From contig JAKUTX010000002.1 in assembly GCA_022447855.1 (NCBI GenBank), forward strand, positions 62,001 to 126,000: a DNA stretch of 64,000 nt, written 5' to 3'. Of this stretch, positions 16,518 through 25,374 are shown in pieces (the stretch's first letter is position 1; every line of letters starts with the position of its first letter). The stretch is from UBA6927 sp022447855 (GTDB lineage: Bacteria > Chloroflexota > Dehalococcoidia > Lucifugimonadales > UBA6927). The notes under the pieces were generated by a model. The model searched no databases. It had not been told where the DNA came from and was given only the letters and a program-made list of their open reading frames with translations. The translations under genes and the position numbers were made by a program.

Positions 16518-17327
16518 ATGATTAATTTAGATGCAAAAATTATTATAGTTACTGGTGCTGCTAGTGGCATTGGCAAAGGGATTAGTTCAATATTGGCTGA
16601 ACAAGGAGCGGTTGTCGTGGCGGTTGATCAAAATCTTGAAGGCGTTCAAGAAGTTGCGGCTTCCTTGGAACAATCTGGCTCAACTGTTGAGGCGCTCGAA
16701 CTAGATGTGACTAAAGATTCTAGTATTGAAAAAATGGTTGATAATGTGATTTCAAAATATGGCCAGATTGATGGTTTGATTAATAATGCAGGTGTAATTG
16801 GCAGTAAGGATTGGTCTTCACGTCAAAGGCCCAATAATGATGATTGGGATGCAGTTCTCAGTGTTAACTTAAAAGGACTTGCCAGTGTAACTGAACAAGT
16901 TTCGATAAAAATGATGGACAGGAAATTTGGCAAGATTGTAAATATAGCTAGTATTGCCGCCAGGCAGGGAAGCCCTGATACGCCTCATTATTCTGCAAGT
17001 AAGGCAGGGGTGCTCAGCGTAACACGAACATTCGCTTTAAGGTTGGCACCATTCAACATAAATGTTAATGCAATTTGCCCTGGATTACTTTGGACGCCCA
17101 TTTGGGAGGCAATAGCTCAGAATCGAGAGAATTATGGATATGATCCGTCACTTAAAGGATTTTCTGGAAGAGAACTCTTTGACAAAACTGTAGAAAGCTG
17201 GATACCAATGAAAAGGGAACAGACGCCTGAAGATGTTGGGAAACTCGCAGCATTTTTAATTTCTGAAGATGCAATGAATATTACCGGGCAAGCCATAAAT
17301 CTTGATGGCGGCCGGTATATGAATTAG
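16518..17327 (+). CDS. Short-chain dehydrogenase/reductase (SDR)
   Basis: A 269-residue classical SDR. The cofactor motif TGAASGIGKG lies near residues 11-20 and NNAGVIG near 88. Catalytic Ser is in IASIAARQG, with YSASK (Tyr and Lys) near 156-160, and the C-terminal AINLDGGRYMN is typical. An acidic residue after beta-2 (VAVDQN) suggests NAD rather than NADP. Substrate unknown. GAGGAG ribosome binding site. It lies 14 bp after the selenoprotein gene and 16 bp before the PAC2 gene. Confidence 0.92.
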   Translation: MINLDAKIIIVTGAASGIGKGISSILAEQGAVVVAVDQNLEGVQEVAASLEQSGSTVEALELDVTKDSSIEKMVDNVISKYGQIDGLINNAGVIGSKDWSSRQRPNNDDWDAVLSVNLKGLASVTEQVSIKMMDRKFGKIVNIASIAARQGSPDTPHYSASKAGVLSVTRTFALRLAPFNINVNAICPGLLWTPIWEAIAQNRENYGYDPSLKGFSGRELFDKTVESWIPMKREQTPEDVGKLAAFLISEDAMNITGQAINLDGGRYMN

Positions 17328-17343
17328 GAGTTTCAAAAGGAAG

Positions 17344-18252
17344 ATGAAAATAGGCGCATTTGAAATAATAGACAAACTACCAGATTTGAAATCACCCTGT
17401 GCGATCTCAATGCTGAGGCCTTGGATTGATGTGGGCAAGGTAGGAAGCATGGCATTAAATCGTCTTGAGAATCATTTAGGGGCCCAAGAAATTGGCAGGC
17501 TTAGTAAACCTGGAAATTTCTTTGACTTCACTAGGTACCGCCCTAGACTTAAGCTTGTTGATGGGGAAAGACAAACAATAACACCAAATACAATTATTAA
17601 TTTGGCACACGATGATGAATCAGATAGAGATTTCCTGTTTCTTCATATCAGAGAACCTCATATGTCTGGAGAAGATTATACTGAATCAATAGTTGAATTA
17701 TTGGAACATTTTAAAGTAAATGAATATTTTCGTATTGGAGGAATGTATGACTCAGTTCCTCACACAAGACCCTTATTGGTTACTGGATCACTCAATGATG
17801 ACCAACGAGATTTGGCGCGAGGATTAATTGTGGAACAGGGAAGTAATTATCAAGGCCCCACAAGTATTGTAAATTTGGTTTCAGATTCTCTAAAAGAAAA
17901 GGGAATACTTTCTTCTAGTTTAATGGTTCATTTACCTCAATATGTTCAGCTAGAACAAGACTTTATGGGGACTGCCCGGCTACTTGAGGTCCTTTCTAGT
18001 ATTTTTGGATTCTCTGAATCTTTAGTTGATGTTGATAGGGGGAAAATACAGTATTCTGAGATAGAAGGAGCTTTGAGCAGTAACTCTGAAGTCAAAAATC
18101 TGATTAAACAATTAGAGATTTATTATGACAGAACTGTCTCTTCTCCAGAAAACGATATTGGAGAAGATATTGATTTATCTCCAGAAGTTGAGGATTTCTT
18201 AAGGCAGGTTGGGGGGAATTTAGATGCTGGTGAGGATGAAACCTCACAGTGA
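17344..18252 (+). CDS. PAC2 family protein
   Basis: A 302-residue protein resembling the PAC2 (proteasome assembly chaperone 2-like) family of Actinobacteria and Chloroflexi. It has MLRPWIDVGKVGSMALNRLENHLGAQEIGRL near residues 20-50, then FLFLHIREPHM, YFRIGGMYDSVPHTRP and VHLPQYVQLEQD. The C-terminal tail is acidic. The molecular function in bacteria is unclear. No proteasome genes are visible nearby. Confidence 0.8.
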   Translation: MKIGAFEIIDKLPDLKSPCAISMLRPWIDVGKVGSMALNRLENHLGAQEIGRLSKPGNFFDFTRYRPRLKLVDGERQTITPNTIINLAHDDESDRDFLFLHIREPHMSGEDYTESIVELLEHFKVNEYFRIGGMYDSVPHTRPLLVTGSLNDDQRDLARGLIVEQGSNYQGPTSIVNLVSDSLKEKGILSSSLMVHLPQYVQLEQDFMGTARLLEVLSSIFGFSESLVDVDRGKIQYSEIEGALSSNSEVKNLIKQLEIYYDRTVSSPENDIGEDIDLSPEVEDFLRQVGGNLDAGEDETSQ

Positions 18253-18268
18253 TTCTCTTGTGATTTAG

Positions 18269-18871
18269 ATGTCTAAAAAGATCCTTATAGGAACTGCGAA
18301 TCAGGGAAAATTTACAGAATTTAGAAATTTATTTAGTAATCTTCCTTATCAATTAATCTCTTTACAGAATGTTGGAATTATTGATTCAGTGGAAGAAACA
18401 GGTTCTACGTTTTTCGAAAACGCTATCATAAAGGCTGAATATTATTCAAAACTTTCAGGTTGCCTTACTGTCGCAGATGATTCTGGTTTAGAAGTAGATG
18501 TTTTAGGAGGAGAACCAGGGGTTCGTTCAGCAAGATATGCTGGAGAGGGAGCAACAGACAATCAAAAAGTTGATTTCTTGTTAAATAAGTTAAAACAATA
18601 TAATGGCCCATTCATTGCTAGATTTAGATGTGTGATTGCATTAGCACATCCTGAGCTAAAAACTAGGACCTTTGAGGGAATATGTGAAGGAGAGCTAATC
18701 TCAACACCACTAGGGCAGAATGGCTTCGGGTACGACCCAATTTTCTATATTCCAAAATATGATCAAACCATGGCTCAATTATCTTCTGAAGACAAGAATT
18801 CAATTAGCCACAGAGGCTTGGCTGCTTTTCAAGCTCGGGATTTTTTACTCACGTGTAGTAAAATACCTTAA
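18269..18871 (+). CDS. rdgB: XTP/dITP diphosphatase (RdgB/HAM1 family)
   Basis: A 200-residue protein. It opens KKILIGTANQGKFTEFRNLF (family ATxNxGKxxE). The central motif VADDSGLEVDVLGGEPGVRSARYAG lies near residues 69-93, with GFGYDPIFYIP and the terminal SHRGLAAF. It removes non-canonical purine triphosphates from the nucleotide pool. Downstream of the PAC2 gene (16 bp). Confidence 0.96.
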   Translation: MSKKILIGTANQGKFTEFRNLFSNLPYQLISLQNVGIIDSVEETGSTFFENAIIKAEYYSKLSGCLTVADDSGLEVDVLGGEPGVRSARYAGEGATDNQKVDFLLNKLKQYNGPFIARFRCVIALAHPELKTRTFEGICEGELISTPLGQNGFGYDPIFYIPKYDQTMAQLSSEDKNSISHRGLAAFQARDFLLTCSKIP

Positions 18872-18931
18872 AGATAATTTTAACTGAGTTGAGTTTAAGT
18901 AAAAACATCATCTAAAAAGGTACGAGTATTA

Positions 18932-19972
18932 ATGGAATCTCCGGTCGACAAGAAAGTAATTTTTGACACTTTTAAGAGACCCCTACGTGATTTAAGGATT
19001 TCTGTAACGGATAGGTGTAATTTTAGATGTACTTATTGTATGCCGGCAGAAATATTTGGTGAAAGATATCAATTTTTACCAAAGACAGAATTACTCTCAT
19101 TTGAAGAGATTAATAGGGTAGCGAGAATAATTGTTGGTATGGGAGCGGAGAAGATAAGACTTACTGGCGGAGAACCACTTGTAAGGAGTGATTTGGAAAA
19201 ACTAGTAAAAATGTTATCAGATATTCCAGGTGTTTCTGATTTGACTATGACAACCAATGCATATTTGTTACCACAAAAAGCTCAAGCATTAAAAGAAGCA
19301 GGATTAAAACGAATTACAGTTAGTTTAGACACATTAGATGATCAAATATTTCGAAAAATGAATGGAAGATCATTTGGTATTGATAAAGTTCTTGAAGGAA
19401 TTGATGCTGCTCGCGAAGCTGGGTTCGAACCTATTAAGGTAAATTCTGTTGTTCAAAAGAATGTTAATGATCATACTTTATTAGAATTAGCGGATTATTG
19501 TCGAAAAAACAATATTATTTTGAGGTTTATTGAATATATGGATGTCGGAAACAGAAATGGCTGGGTCATGGATCAGGTCGTTCCTTCATCTGAGATAATT
19601 TCATTGTTAAATTCGGAATTTAATTTAGAACCATTGAAACCAAACTATTCTAGTGAAGTTGCTCGGCGATTCAAATATAAAGATGGTTCTGGAGAAATTG
19701 GTGTAATTAGTTCTGTTACTGATCCTTTTTGTGGCGATTGCACTAGAATTAGGTTATCCCCCGAGGGGACCTTGTATACTTGCTTGTTTGGGTCAGAGGG
19801 AACAGATCTTAGAAAACCTATGCGTGATGGTGGGGATGATTCATTGATTAAATCTATTATAGAAAATACTTGGATTTCCAGAAAAGATAGATATTCTGAC
19901 GACAGAACTTCATTAACGGAATTTGACAGGAAAACTAGACGTAAAGTTGAGATGTATCATATAGGTGGATAG
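18932..19972 (+). CDS. moaA: GTP 3',8-cyclase MoaA
   Basis: A 346-residue radical-SAM enzyme. The SAM [4Fe-4S] motif CNFRCTYC lies near residue 29 and RLTGGEPLVR near 70. The C-terminal second cluster site DPFCGDCTRIRLSPEG...YTCLFG lies near 267-292, and the chain ends in the catalytic Gly-Gly tail (HIGG). It makes 3',8-cyclo-7,8-dihydro-GTP, the first step of molybdopterin synthesis. moaC lies 1.9 kb downstream. Both could supply the Mo-hydroxylase at 29147-31357. Confidence 0.97.
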   Translation: MESPVDKKVIFDTFKRPLRDLRISVTDRCNFRCTYCMPAEIFGERYQFLPKTELLSFEEINRVARIIVGMGAEKIRLTGGEPLVRSDLEKLVKMLSDIPGVSDLTMTTNAYLLPQKAQALKEAGLKRITVSLDTLDDQIFRKMNGRSFGIDKVLEGIDAAREAGFEPIKVNSVVQKNVNDHTLLELADYCRKNNIILRFIEYMDVGNRNGWVMDQVVPSSEIISLLNSEFNLEPLKPNYSSEVARRFKYKDGSGEIGVISSVTDPFCGDCTRIRLSPEGTLYTCLFGSEGTDLRKPMRDGGDDSLIKSIIENTWISRKDRYSDDRTSLTEFDRKTRRKVEMYHIGG

Positions 19973-19981
19973 TAAATGGGA

Positions 19982-20875
19982 TTATCTAATGGAATTTAGA
20001 TCAAAATCTACTGTGTCAATATGTGATCGCGAAATAATAAGATTTCTATTTTGATCAACTTGTTTACTAAAAAGGTGCTCTTTCAATTCAATGTGTGTTT
20101 CGATATCCTCTAATACTGCACTAGCTGTATCTGATGATTCAAAGGATAATACCCATGTTTGTTTAATTGTTACTTCGTCGTTTAAAGATAAGCCTAATGA
20201 TTCTGATTGGCAGCCTGGAATGTTTTGAAATTCGTAGCAAGATAGTCTGTAATCCAAGACAAATGAATCATCCGCGATCTGGTTAGTGACTGATTTAAAC
20301 AAATCAGTTGACTGGATATTTTTTAGATCTCCTTTAGCGGTCAATAAAAACTCTCTTAAAATATTTTCGCCATCGGTAATTAATAAAGTTGAAGTATTAA
20401 CAGCAGAAATACTAGTTTCTCCTTTTTGGGCAATTTTATAGCCTCTGTAGCTTTTAGATTCCCAATCTTCAAGAATTTTTTGCTTTACGTATTCTGGGGC
20501 ATTCTGAATTCCTGTGAAAATCCAACTATTGTAAGAGTTTTTAATGTGTTCATTATTATTTTCTTTAGGTGGAACATAAACAGAAATAATTACATGTATG
20601 TCCAATTGTTCTGGCTTTGTAAATTCATAATATAAATCAGGTACCCTTCTTAAGTAACTAGAATCGGGGTCGTTTGAGCCAAACTTATTTCGGGTTAAGT
20701 CATCAAATTCTGGTTCGAATGAAGTTATTGAAAAGGTCGTAGCATTTTTGGGGATGAATTCTATTTGGTCAAGTGGTGATGATTTTGCGTTACATCCAAC
20801 TGTCAGTGGTATTAAAGCAATAATCAAAATAATTGCTGAATACCGAAAAAATCTGATTGAAAAATTTAATTTCAT
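19982..20875 (-). CDS. Predicted lipoprotein of unknown function
   Basis: A 297-residue protein. An N-terminal signal peptide (residues 1-27) ends in a lipobox LTVGC, so Cys28 is the likely lipidation site. The mature part is polar with no recognised domain; it contains FEPEFDDLTRNKFGSNDPDS and a stretch DVHVI/VYVPPKEN-like. It sits head-to-tail against moaA (9 bp between stops) and divergent from the aldolase gene. I do not recognise the family. Confidence 0.75.
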   Translation of the reverse strand: MKLNFSIRFFRYSAIILIIALIPLTVGCNAKSSPLDQIEFIPKNATTFSITSFEPEFDDLTRNKFGSNDPDSSYLRRVPDLYYEFTKPEQLDIHVIISVYVPPKENNNEHIKNSYNSWIFTGIQNAPEYVKQKILEDWESKSYRGYKIAQKGETSISAVNTSTLLITDGENILREFLLTAKGDLKNIQSTDLFKSVTNQIADDSFVLDYRLSCYEFQNIPGCQSESLGLSLNDEVTIKQTWVLSFESSDTASAVLEDIETHIELKEHLFSKQVDQNRNLIISRSHIDTVDFDLNSIR

Positions 20876-21001
20876 CTTTGATCTCCTATTCTGATGCTAC
20901 ATATTTCAACAAATTAGTTCTAGATATTTTCCCGACATACTTTTAGAGAAATTGCTTTTGAACACTTTCTACTTTATTTCACCTATTATGCTAAACTATC
21001 G

Positions 21002-21028
21002 TTACTTTAAGAAGGATTCTTAAAGTAA
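21002..21028. repeat. Perfect 12-bp inverted repeat before the HpaI-type aldolase gene
   Basis: TTACTTTAAGAA (21002-21013), spacer GGA, TTCTTAAAGTAA (21017-21028): a perfect palindrome centred 50 bp before the aldolase ATG. It lies about 9 bp after a -10-like TATTATGCT (20984-20992), so it would start at or close to the transcript 5' end. It may be an operator for a regulator or a 5' stabilising hairpin. There is no T-run, so a terminator is unlikely. Confidence 0.65.
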
Positions 21029-21064
21029 TGTGAAGTATTAATTAGCTTGATTTTGGAGGTATAA

Positions 21065-21853
21065 ATGAAACCCAATATTTTAAGGGAGAAATTAAATAGC
21101 GGAAAGCCAACCGTTAGCACACATATACATTCTGTTTGGCCAAATGTCATAGAAGCGCTTGGACATACAGGAATTTATGACTATGTAGAATTTGTTGCTG
21201 AGTACGGAACATATGACATTCATGATTTAGATAATATGGCTCGCGCAGCTGAGTTATATGGTTTAGGCACAATGATTAAAATTGATAGAAGTAATCAAGA
21301 ATTTGCGGCTCAAAGGGGTGTTGGAGCCGGATTTAATAGTGTTCTTTATACAGATGCAAGATCAGCTGAAGACGTTAGAGAAGCATTAAAAATAACTAAT
21401 CCAGACACTCCTGAGCACAATGGTTTGTATGGGGTAGCGACTCGTCGAAATTCATATATGGGATACGGAGGTTCTCCTGAATATGTAGAATCTTTAGCCA
21501 CTACTGTAAAGGCAGTTATGATCGAGAAAAAAGGTGCTGTCGATGAGCTAGATGAGATATTAGCACTTCCAGAGATTGACATGGTACAGTGGGGAGGATC
21601 TGATTTCTCAATGAGTGTCGGCCATCCAGGTGAGCGTGATAATCCCATAATTAAAGCTGCACACGATAAAGTTTTTAAGGATTCTTTAAAAGCAGGAGTG
21701 CACCCACGCGCAGAAATTCAATCTCCAGATGCAGCTAAAGCCTATTTGGATATGGGCGTTAGGCATTTTTCGATAGGGACGGATATATCTATGCTTTATT
21801 CATGGTGGAAGGAAAACGGAGAAGCTCTTTGGAGAGCTATTGAAGGAGAATAA
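21065..21853 (+). CDS. HpcH/HpaI aldolase/citrate lyase family protein
   Basis: A 262-residue TIM-barrel class II aldolase-like protein. It opens with LREKLNSGKPTVSTHIHSVWPNVIEALG and has DYVEFVAEYGTYDIHDLDN (metal and substrate Glu/Asp), GAGFNSVLYTD and SVGHPGERDNP. HpaI-like enzymes cleave 2-keto-3-deoxy acids to pyruvate plus an aldehyde, but this protein is divergent enough that the substrate is uncertain. GGAGG site upstream and a palindrome in the leader. moaC follows after 29 bp. Confidence 0.8.
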   Translation: MKPNILREKLNSGKPTVSTHIHSVWPNVIEALGHTGIYDYVEFVAEYGTYDIHDLDNMARAAELYGLGTMIKIDRSNQEFAAQRGVGAGFNSVLYTDARSAEDVREALKITNPDTPEHNGLYGVATRRNSYMGYGGSPEYVESLATTVKAVMIEKKGAVDELDEILALPEIDMVQWGGSDFSMSVGHPGERDNPIIKAAHDKVFKDSLKAGVHPRAEIQSPDAAKAYLDMGVRHFSIGTDISMLYSWWKENGEALWRAIEGE

Positions 21854-21882
21854 AGCCTTTATAAGTTTAAGGAGTTTCGGAA

Positions 21883-22395
21883 ATGCCTGGTGATGAACTT
21901 TCACGTAGAGCATTGACCCATGTTGATAAATCTGGACAAGCTAGTATGGTGGATGTTGGAGGAAAGTCAGAAACTTTGCGTCAAGCTACTGCTACTGCTA
22001 CGGTAGTAATGCGCCCTGATACGCTTGCTTTAATTGTTCATAACCAGATCAAAAAGGGAGATGTTCTATCTGTCGCGAGAATAAGTGGAATCATGGCTGC
22101 AAAACAAACACCATCTTTAATTCCTCTTTGCCATTCGTTGTCTTTGAACAATGTATCAGTTGAATTTGAAATTAACGAGGAACATCACTCAATCAGGCTT
22201 GAATCTGATGTATCTACATCAGCAAAGACCGGTGTAGAAATGGAGGCGTTAACTGCTGTTAGTGTAGCCGCTTTAACTATATATGACATGTGTAAGGCTG
22301 TAGATAGGGCAATGCACATTGAAGATGTTAAATTACTTCAGAAAACCGGAGGGAAGAGTGGAGACTATACTTTCCAAAATGGTAAGGATTCTTGA
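21883..22395 (+). CDS. moaC: Cyclic pyranopterin monophosphate synthase MoaC
   Basis: A 170-residue MoaC. It has HVDKSGQASMVDVGGKSETLRQATA near residues 12-36, KQTPSLIPLCHSLSLNNV near 67-84 (conserved PLCH), and TGVEMEALTAVSVAALTIYDMCKA near 113-136. With MoaA it makes cPMP for molybdenum cofactor. AAGGAG upstream. pth begins 6 bp after its stop. Confidence 0.96.
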   Translation: MPGDELSRRALTHVDKSGQASMVDVGGKSETLRQATATATVVMRPDTLALIVHNQIKKGDVLSVARISGIMAAKQTPSLIPLCHSLSLNNVSVEFEINEEHHSIRLESDVSTSAKTGVEMEALTAVSVAALTIYDMCKAVDRAMHIEDVKLLQKTGGKSGDYTFQNGKDS

Positions 22396-22401
22396 AAGAC
22401 A

Positions 22402-23004
22402 GTGTTTAATTTTAATAAATTGAACTGTTTTACTAAGGAAAATCCGACATATCTTATATTTGGATTGGGCAATCCTGGTAATGAGTATCGGAACACCAGA
22501 CATAATGCTGGTTTTTGGTGTATCGAATTTTTGGCGGAAAAATTCGAGTTTCCAGAATTTTCGAGGAAAAACAAGCATGTATTGGTATCGATAGGTACAA
22601 TTGCAGACGAAATTGTAGCATTGATTAAACCTAGGACGTTCGTAAATAAAAGTGGCGATGCCGTCCAAACAGGTTTGAACAAATTCCACCTTGGTATTGA
22701 AGATATTCTTGTAATTTCTGATGATATAACCCTTCCTCCAGGCAAAATCAGATTAAGAAAACAGGGTGGTTCTGGTGGACATAATGGACTGAAATCCATT
22801 ATTCATACTTTAGGAAGTAATGAATTCACTAGGCTTAGAGTTGGTGTTGGAGATGTAGATGAAGGTAGCCTGGTAGACCATGTCTTGGGCCCTCTTCCAA
22901 AAGAATCATCAAAATTAATGAGTGAAGCATTGGCTTCATCTGCTGATGCTATAGAATTATTGCTTTCAAAAGGTCTGGCTGAGTCGATGAACACATATAA
23001 TTAA
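22402..23004 (+). CDS. pth: Peptidyl-tRNA hydrolase
   Basis: A 200-residue Pth. The core LIFGLGNPGNEYRNTRHNAGFW contains the catalytic His. KPRTFVNKSGDAV and DDITLPPGKIRLRKQGGSGGHNGLKSI follow. It releases tRNA from dropped-off peptidyl-tRNA. The GTG start leaves about 17 residues before the usual start of the fold; the ribosome binding site (GAAAGA) is weak, and a later start cannot be excluded. Confidence 0.95.
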   Translation: MFNFNKLNCFTKENPTYLIFGLGNPGNEYRNTRHNAGFWCIEFLAEKFEFPEFSRKNKHVLVSIGTIADEIVALIKPRTFVNKSGDAVQTGLNKFHLGIEDILVISDDITLPPGKIRLRKQGGSGGHNGLKSIIHTLGSNEFTRLRVGVGDVDEGSLVDHVLGPLPKESSKLMSEALASSADAIELLLSKGLAESMNTYN

Positions 23005-23124
23005 ATTTTCACTATAATTTTCATTATCGTGAGATGTTAAATATCTATCTAATGGACGGCTCACAAGCTGTTTGTTAAAATGCATATCATATAGGCTGAG
23101 AAGAACTTTTATAATGGTGTAATT

Positions 23125-23946
23125 ATGGATTCCAGTGAATTTGGGTTCGGGAAATTTTCAAAAAACGATTTTTATGGGACTATTAATGAGCGCCTGATTG
23201 ACATGGCTGAGCTTGGCTCTAATCAGAAAATTATAGAGCTGGCGTGTGCAACAGGAGGCGTTACTAAGTTGATTTTAGATCGCCTTAAGGATGCAAAAGA
23301 GTCTGTTGTTATAGCTATAGATCATTCTGCCTCTGCTCTGAAACAAGCCATGAAAGAAATTAATGGCCGAGGCGATAGTGTAGTTGAGTTTGTACAAAGC
23401 CAGGTAGAACAGATTCCTGAGACTATAAAAGGTTCTGCAGCAGATGTTGTGATTTTTTGTAATGCTATTCATTATATTTCTGATAAAAATGTTTTAGCCA
23501 CTGATATTTTTAATGCTTTAAAGCCTGGTGGTAAATTTGTGTTTAATACGTCATTTTATGATGGAGGGCAGCCTGAAGACTCACTGCTTTTTTACAGAAA
23601 GTGGATGTTTAAATCACTAAGAGCATTGAGAAAAGATTATCAATTGCGCCCCGATGCTTCCCAAAAAGTTGAATCCAGGAAACAATTAAACCCTACTGAA
23701 TATACAGAAATTTTAGAATCTAATGGATTTCAAGTTGTTCAGCAAATTGAAGACAGGGTTCAAGTACCAATAGAAGGGTGGTTGGATATTAGCGAGTTTG
23801 AAGACTTTATCCAAGGAACAATGCCTGGAGTTGATATGCAAGCTGCCAGTAATTCTCTGAAAAAAGGAGTGCATGCTGCTTTTGAAGAAATGAAAGTAAG
23901 TACTATTCCTCGTAATTGGATGCGTGTAGTAGCTGTAAAAGTATAG
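23125..23946 (+). CDS. Class I SAM-dependent methyltransferase
   Basis: A 273-residue protein. The SAM-binding motif I IIELACATGGVTKLIL lies near residues 36-51, an acidic residue follows beta-2 (VIAIDHSASAL), motif IV-like ADVVIFCNAIHYISD lies near 110, and LKPGGKFVFNTSFY near 136. The substrate is unknown. The C-terminal half is less conserved. The upstream 120 bp contain no gene. Confidence 0.82.
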   Translation: MDSSEFGFGKFSKNDFYGTINERLIDMAELGSNQKIIELACATGGVTKLILDRLKDAKESVVIAIDHSASALKQAMKEINGRGDSVVEFVQSQVEQIPETIKGSAADVVIFCNAIHYISDKNVLATDIFNALKPGGKFVFNTSFYDGGQPEDSLLFYRKWMFKSLRALRKDYQLRPDASQKVESRKQLNPTEYTEILESNGFQVVQQIEDRVQVPIEGWLDISEFEDFIQGTMPGVDMQAASNSLKKGVHAAFEEMKVSTIPRNWMRVVAVKV

Positions 23947-24011
23947 AAAAGTCGAGGAAAGCCGGCTTTTTCCATCTGAATTCTGTAAATATATCCATTA
24001 GGAGAATTCCG

Positions 24012-25286
24012 TTGTCGTTTGAGATTAGACCTGCCAAAAACAATGAAGACGATTCTTATATGAAAGTTGGCAGTATTGCCTTTAGAGAGAATCCTTCTGT
24101 GTCTTCTCAGGAATCTGACTGGCGTATTAATAATAGAAATTTTCAGCGTACGGTTTGTGCATTCGATGGTACGAAAATGGTTGGGGTTTCATATGTTTTT
24201 GAGCATGAAATTCGAATTCCCGGAGGTAGTGTTCCGTCTGCTGGATTAGCCGGCGTTGGTGTTTTGCCAACTCATCGCAGGAAAGGTGCATTAAATGGAA
24301 TAATGCGGAAAATCATTGATGATGCTAAAGATAGAGGCGATGTTTTGGCTACATTGTGGGCTTCAGAGGCAAGTATTTATGGAAGGTATGGATTTTCAAT
24401 TGGGGCATTCCATGATAGTTATACACTTCATAGAGCTTATTCTCAGATCAATTCCGGTTTAGATACAAAAGGATATGTTGATTTTATAGAAATTTCTGAC
24501 GCTAAGGATTTTTTGCCGACAGTTCATGACAAGGTTTTTCATATTCGAAACGGAGTCATTCGACGAGATGAATCACTTTGGGATGACTGGGTTAAGAAAT
24601 TTCAAAACTTTGAGCCAAAGGATAAAACATTTTTAGTCGGCTATTGGTCTGAAGGAAAACTTGAAGGATACGCTTTGTATTCTTTGGAATCACGGGATCT
24701 TCAGAATCCGGGTTCTGAACCAAGATATATTGGTGGGTTGCTAGAAAGCTCTGACCCTGAAGAAGAACACAGAATGAATATTCTTGAAATGATGTCTACA
24801 AATGATGAAACTTATATAGCTTTGTGGAAATTTTTATTGGGCGTCGATGGTGTGAATTCATATAGGGCTTCTAAAAGACCACTAGACGATCCATTGATTT
24901 GGCTGTTAGAACATCCCGATAGGATGAGAAAAAGCTTAACATCCATGCATTGGGTAAGAATTGTAGATGTGATTTCAGCCTTAAAGGCTCGAAAATATTC
25001 CGCGGACGATACTTTAGTAATTCAGATCTATGACGATTTTTGCCCTTGGAATCAATTGCGGGTTTTGTTAGAAGTTGGGAGTGATGGGAGTAATGTTACT
25101 ATTTCCACTAGATCTCCTGATATTAGTTTATCAACTAAAGAGATTGCCTCAATTTTTCTAGGTGGTGTCAAATTGAGGACATTGGCTATTAATGGGAGAG
25201 TTCAAGAAAACAAGACTGGCGCTATTGATAGATTGGATTTAATGTTTTCAACTTCACAAGCTCCGTGGTGCCCAGAAGGCTTTTAG
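24012..25286 (+). CDS. Eis-like GNAT acetyltransferase
   Basis: A 424-residue protein with an N-terminal GNAT domain (FEIRPAKNNEDDSYMKVGSIAFRE; acetyl-CoA loop GVLPTHRRKGALNGIMR near residues 94-110). Then come ATLWASEASIYGRYGFSIG, a second GNAT-like middle domain and a C-terminal sterol-carrier-like domain. This is the architecture of Eis, which acetylates aminoglycosides and other amines. I start at TTG 24012, where AGGAG sits 8 nt upstream; an in-frame start at 23916 would overlap the methyltransferase. Substrate unknown. Confidence 0.85.
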   Translation: MSFEIRPAKNNEDDSYMKVGSIAFRENPSVSSQESDWRINNRNFQRTVCAFDGTKMVGVSYVFEHEIRIPGGSVPSAGLAGVGVLPTHRRKGALNGIMRKIIDDAKDRGDVLATLWASEASIYGRYGFSIGAFHDSYTLHRAYSQINSGLDTKGYVDFIEISDAKDFLPTVHDKVFHIRNGVIRRDESLWDDWVKKFQNFEPKDKTFLVGYWSEGKLEGYALYSLESRDLQNPGSEPRYIGGLLESSDPEEEHRMNILEMMSTNDETYIALWKFLLGVDGVNSYRASKRPLDDPLIWLLEHPDRMRKSLTSMHWVRIVDVISALKARKYSADDTLVIQIYDDFCPWNQLRVLLEVGSDGSNVTISTRSPDISLSTKEIASIFLGGVKLRTLAINGRVQENKTGAIDRLDLMFSTSQAPWCPEGF

Positions 25287-25311
25287 TTTAAAGTTAATTT
25301 GAGGTTTGTTA

Positions 25312-25374
25312 ATGAATCATTTCTATCCTCTTAAAGAATCTACAGTGTGGCAGGATATTTATGCCAATCAATAA
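25312..25374 (+). CDS. Possible 20-residue leader peptide before the CoA transferase
   Basis: ATG at 25312 preceded by TTGAGG opens a 20-codon frame (MNHFYPLKESTVWQDIYANQ) whose stop at 25374 lies 14 bp inside the start of the CoA transferase alpha gene. It could couple translation, or it could be a chance ORF. There is no protein-level evidence. Confidence 0.25.
   Translation: MNHFYPLKESTVWQDIYANQ

Noticed and set aside
20984..20992. Shared TATGCTAAAC string at 20987 and near 36841 as a common alternative-sigma promoter
   Set aside because: Only two occurrences, with no shared -35 element or spacing; probably coincidence around -10-like sequence.
22365..22799. 144-residue minus-strand ORF
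   Set aside because: Antisense to pth and the moaC end, which have unmistakable family motifs.
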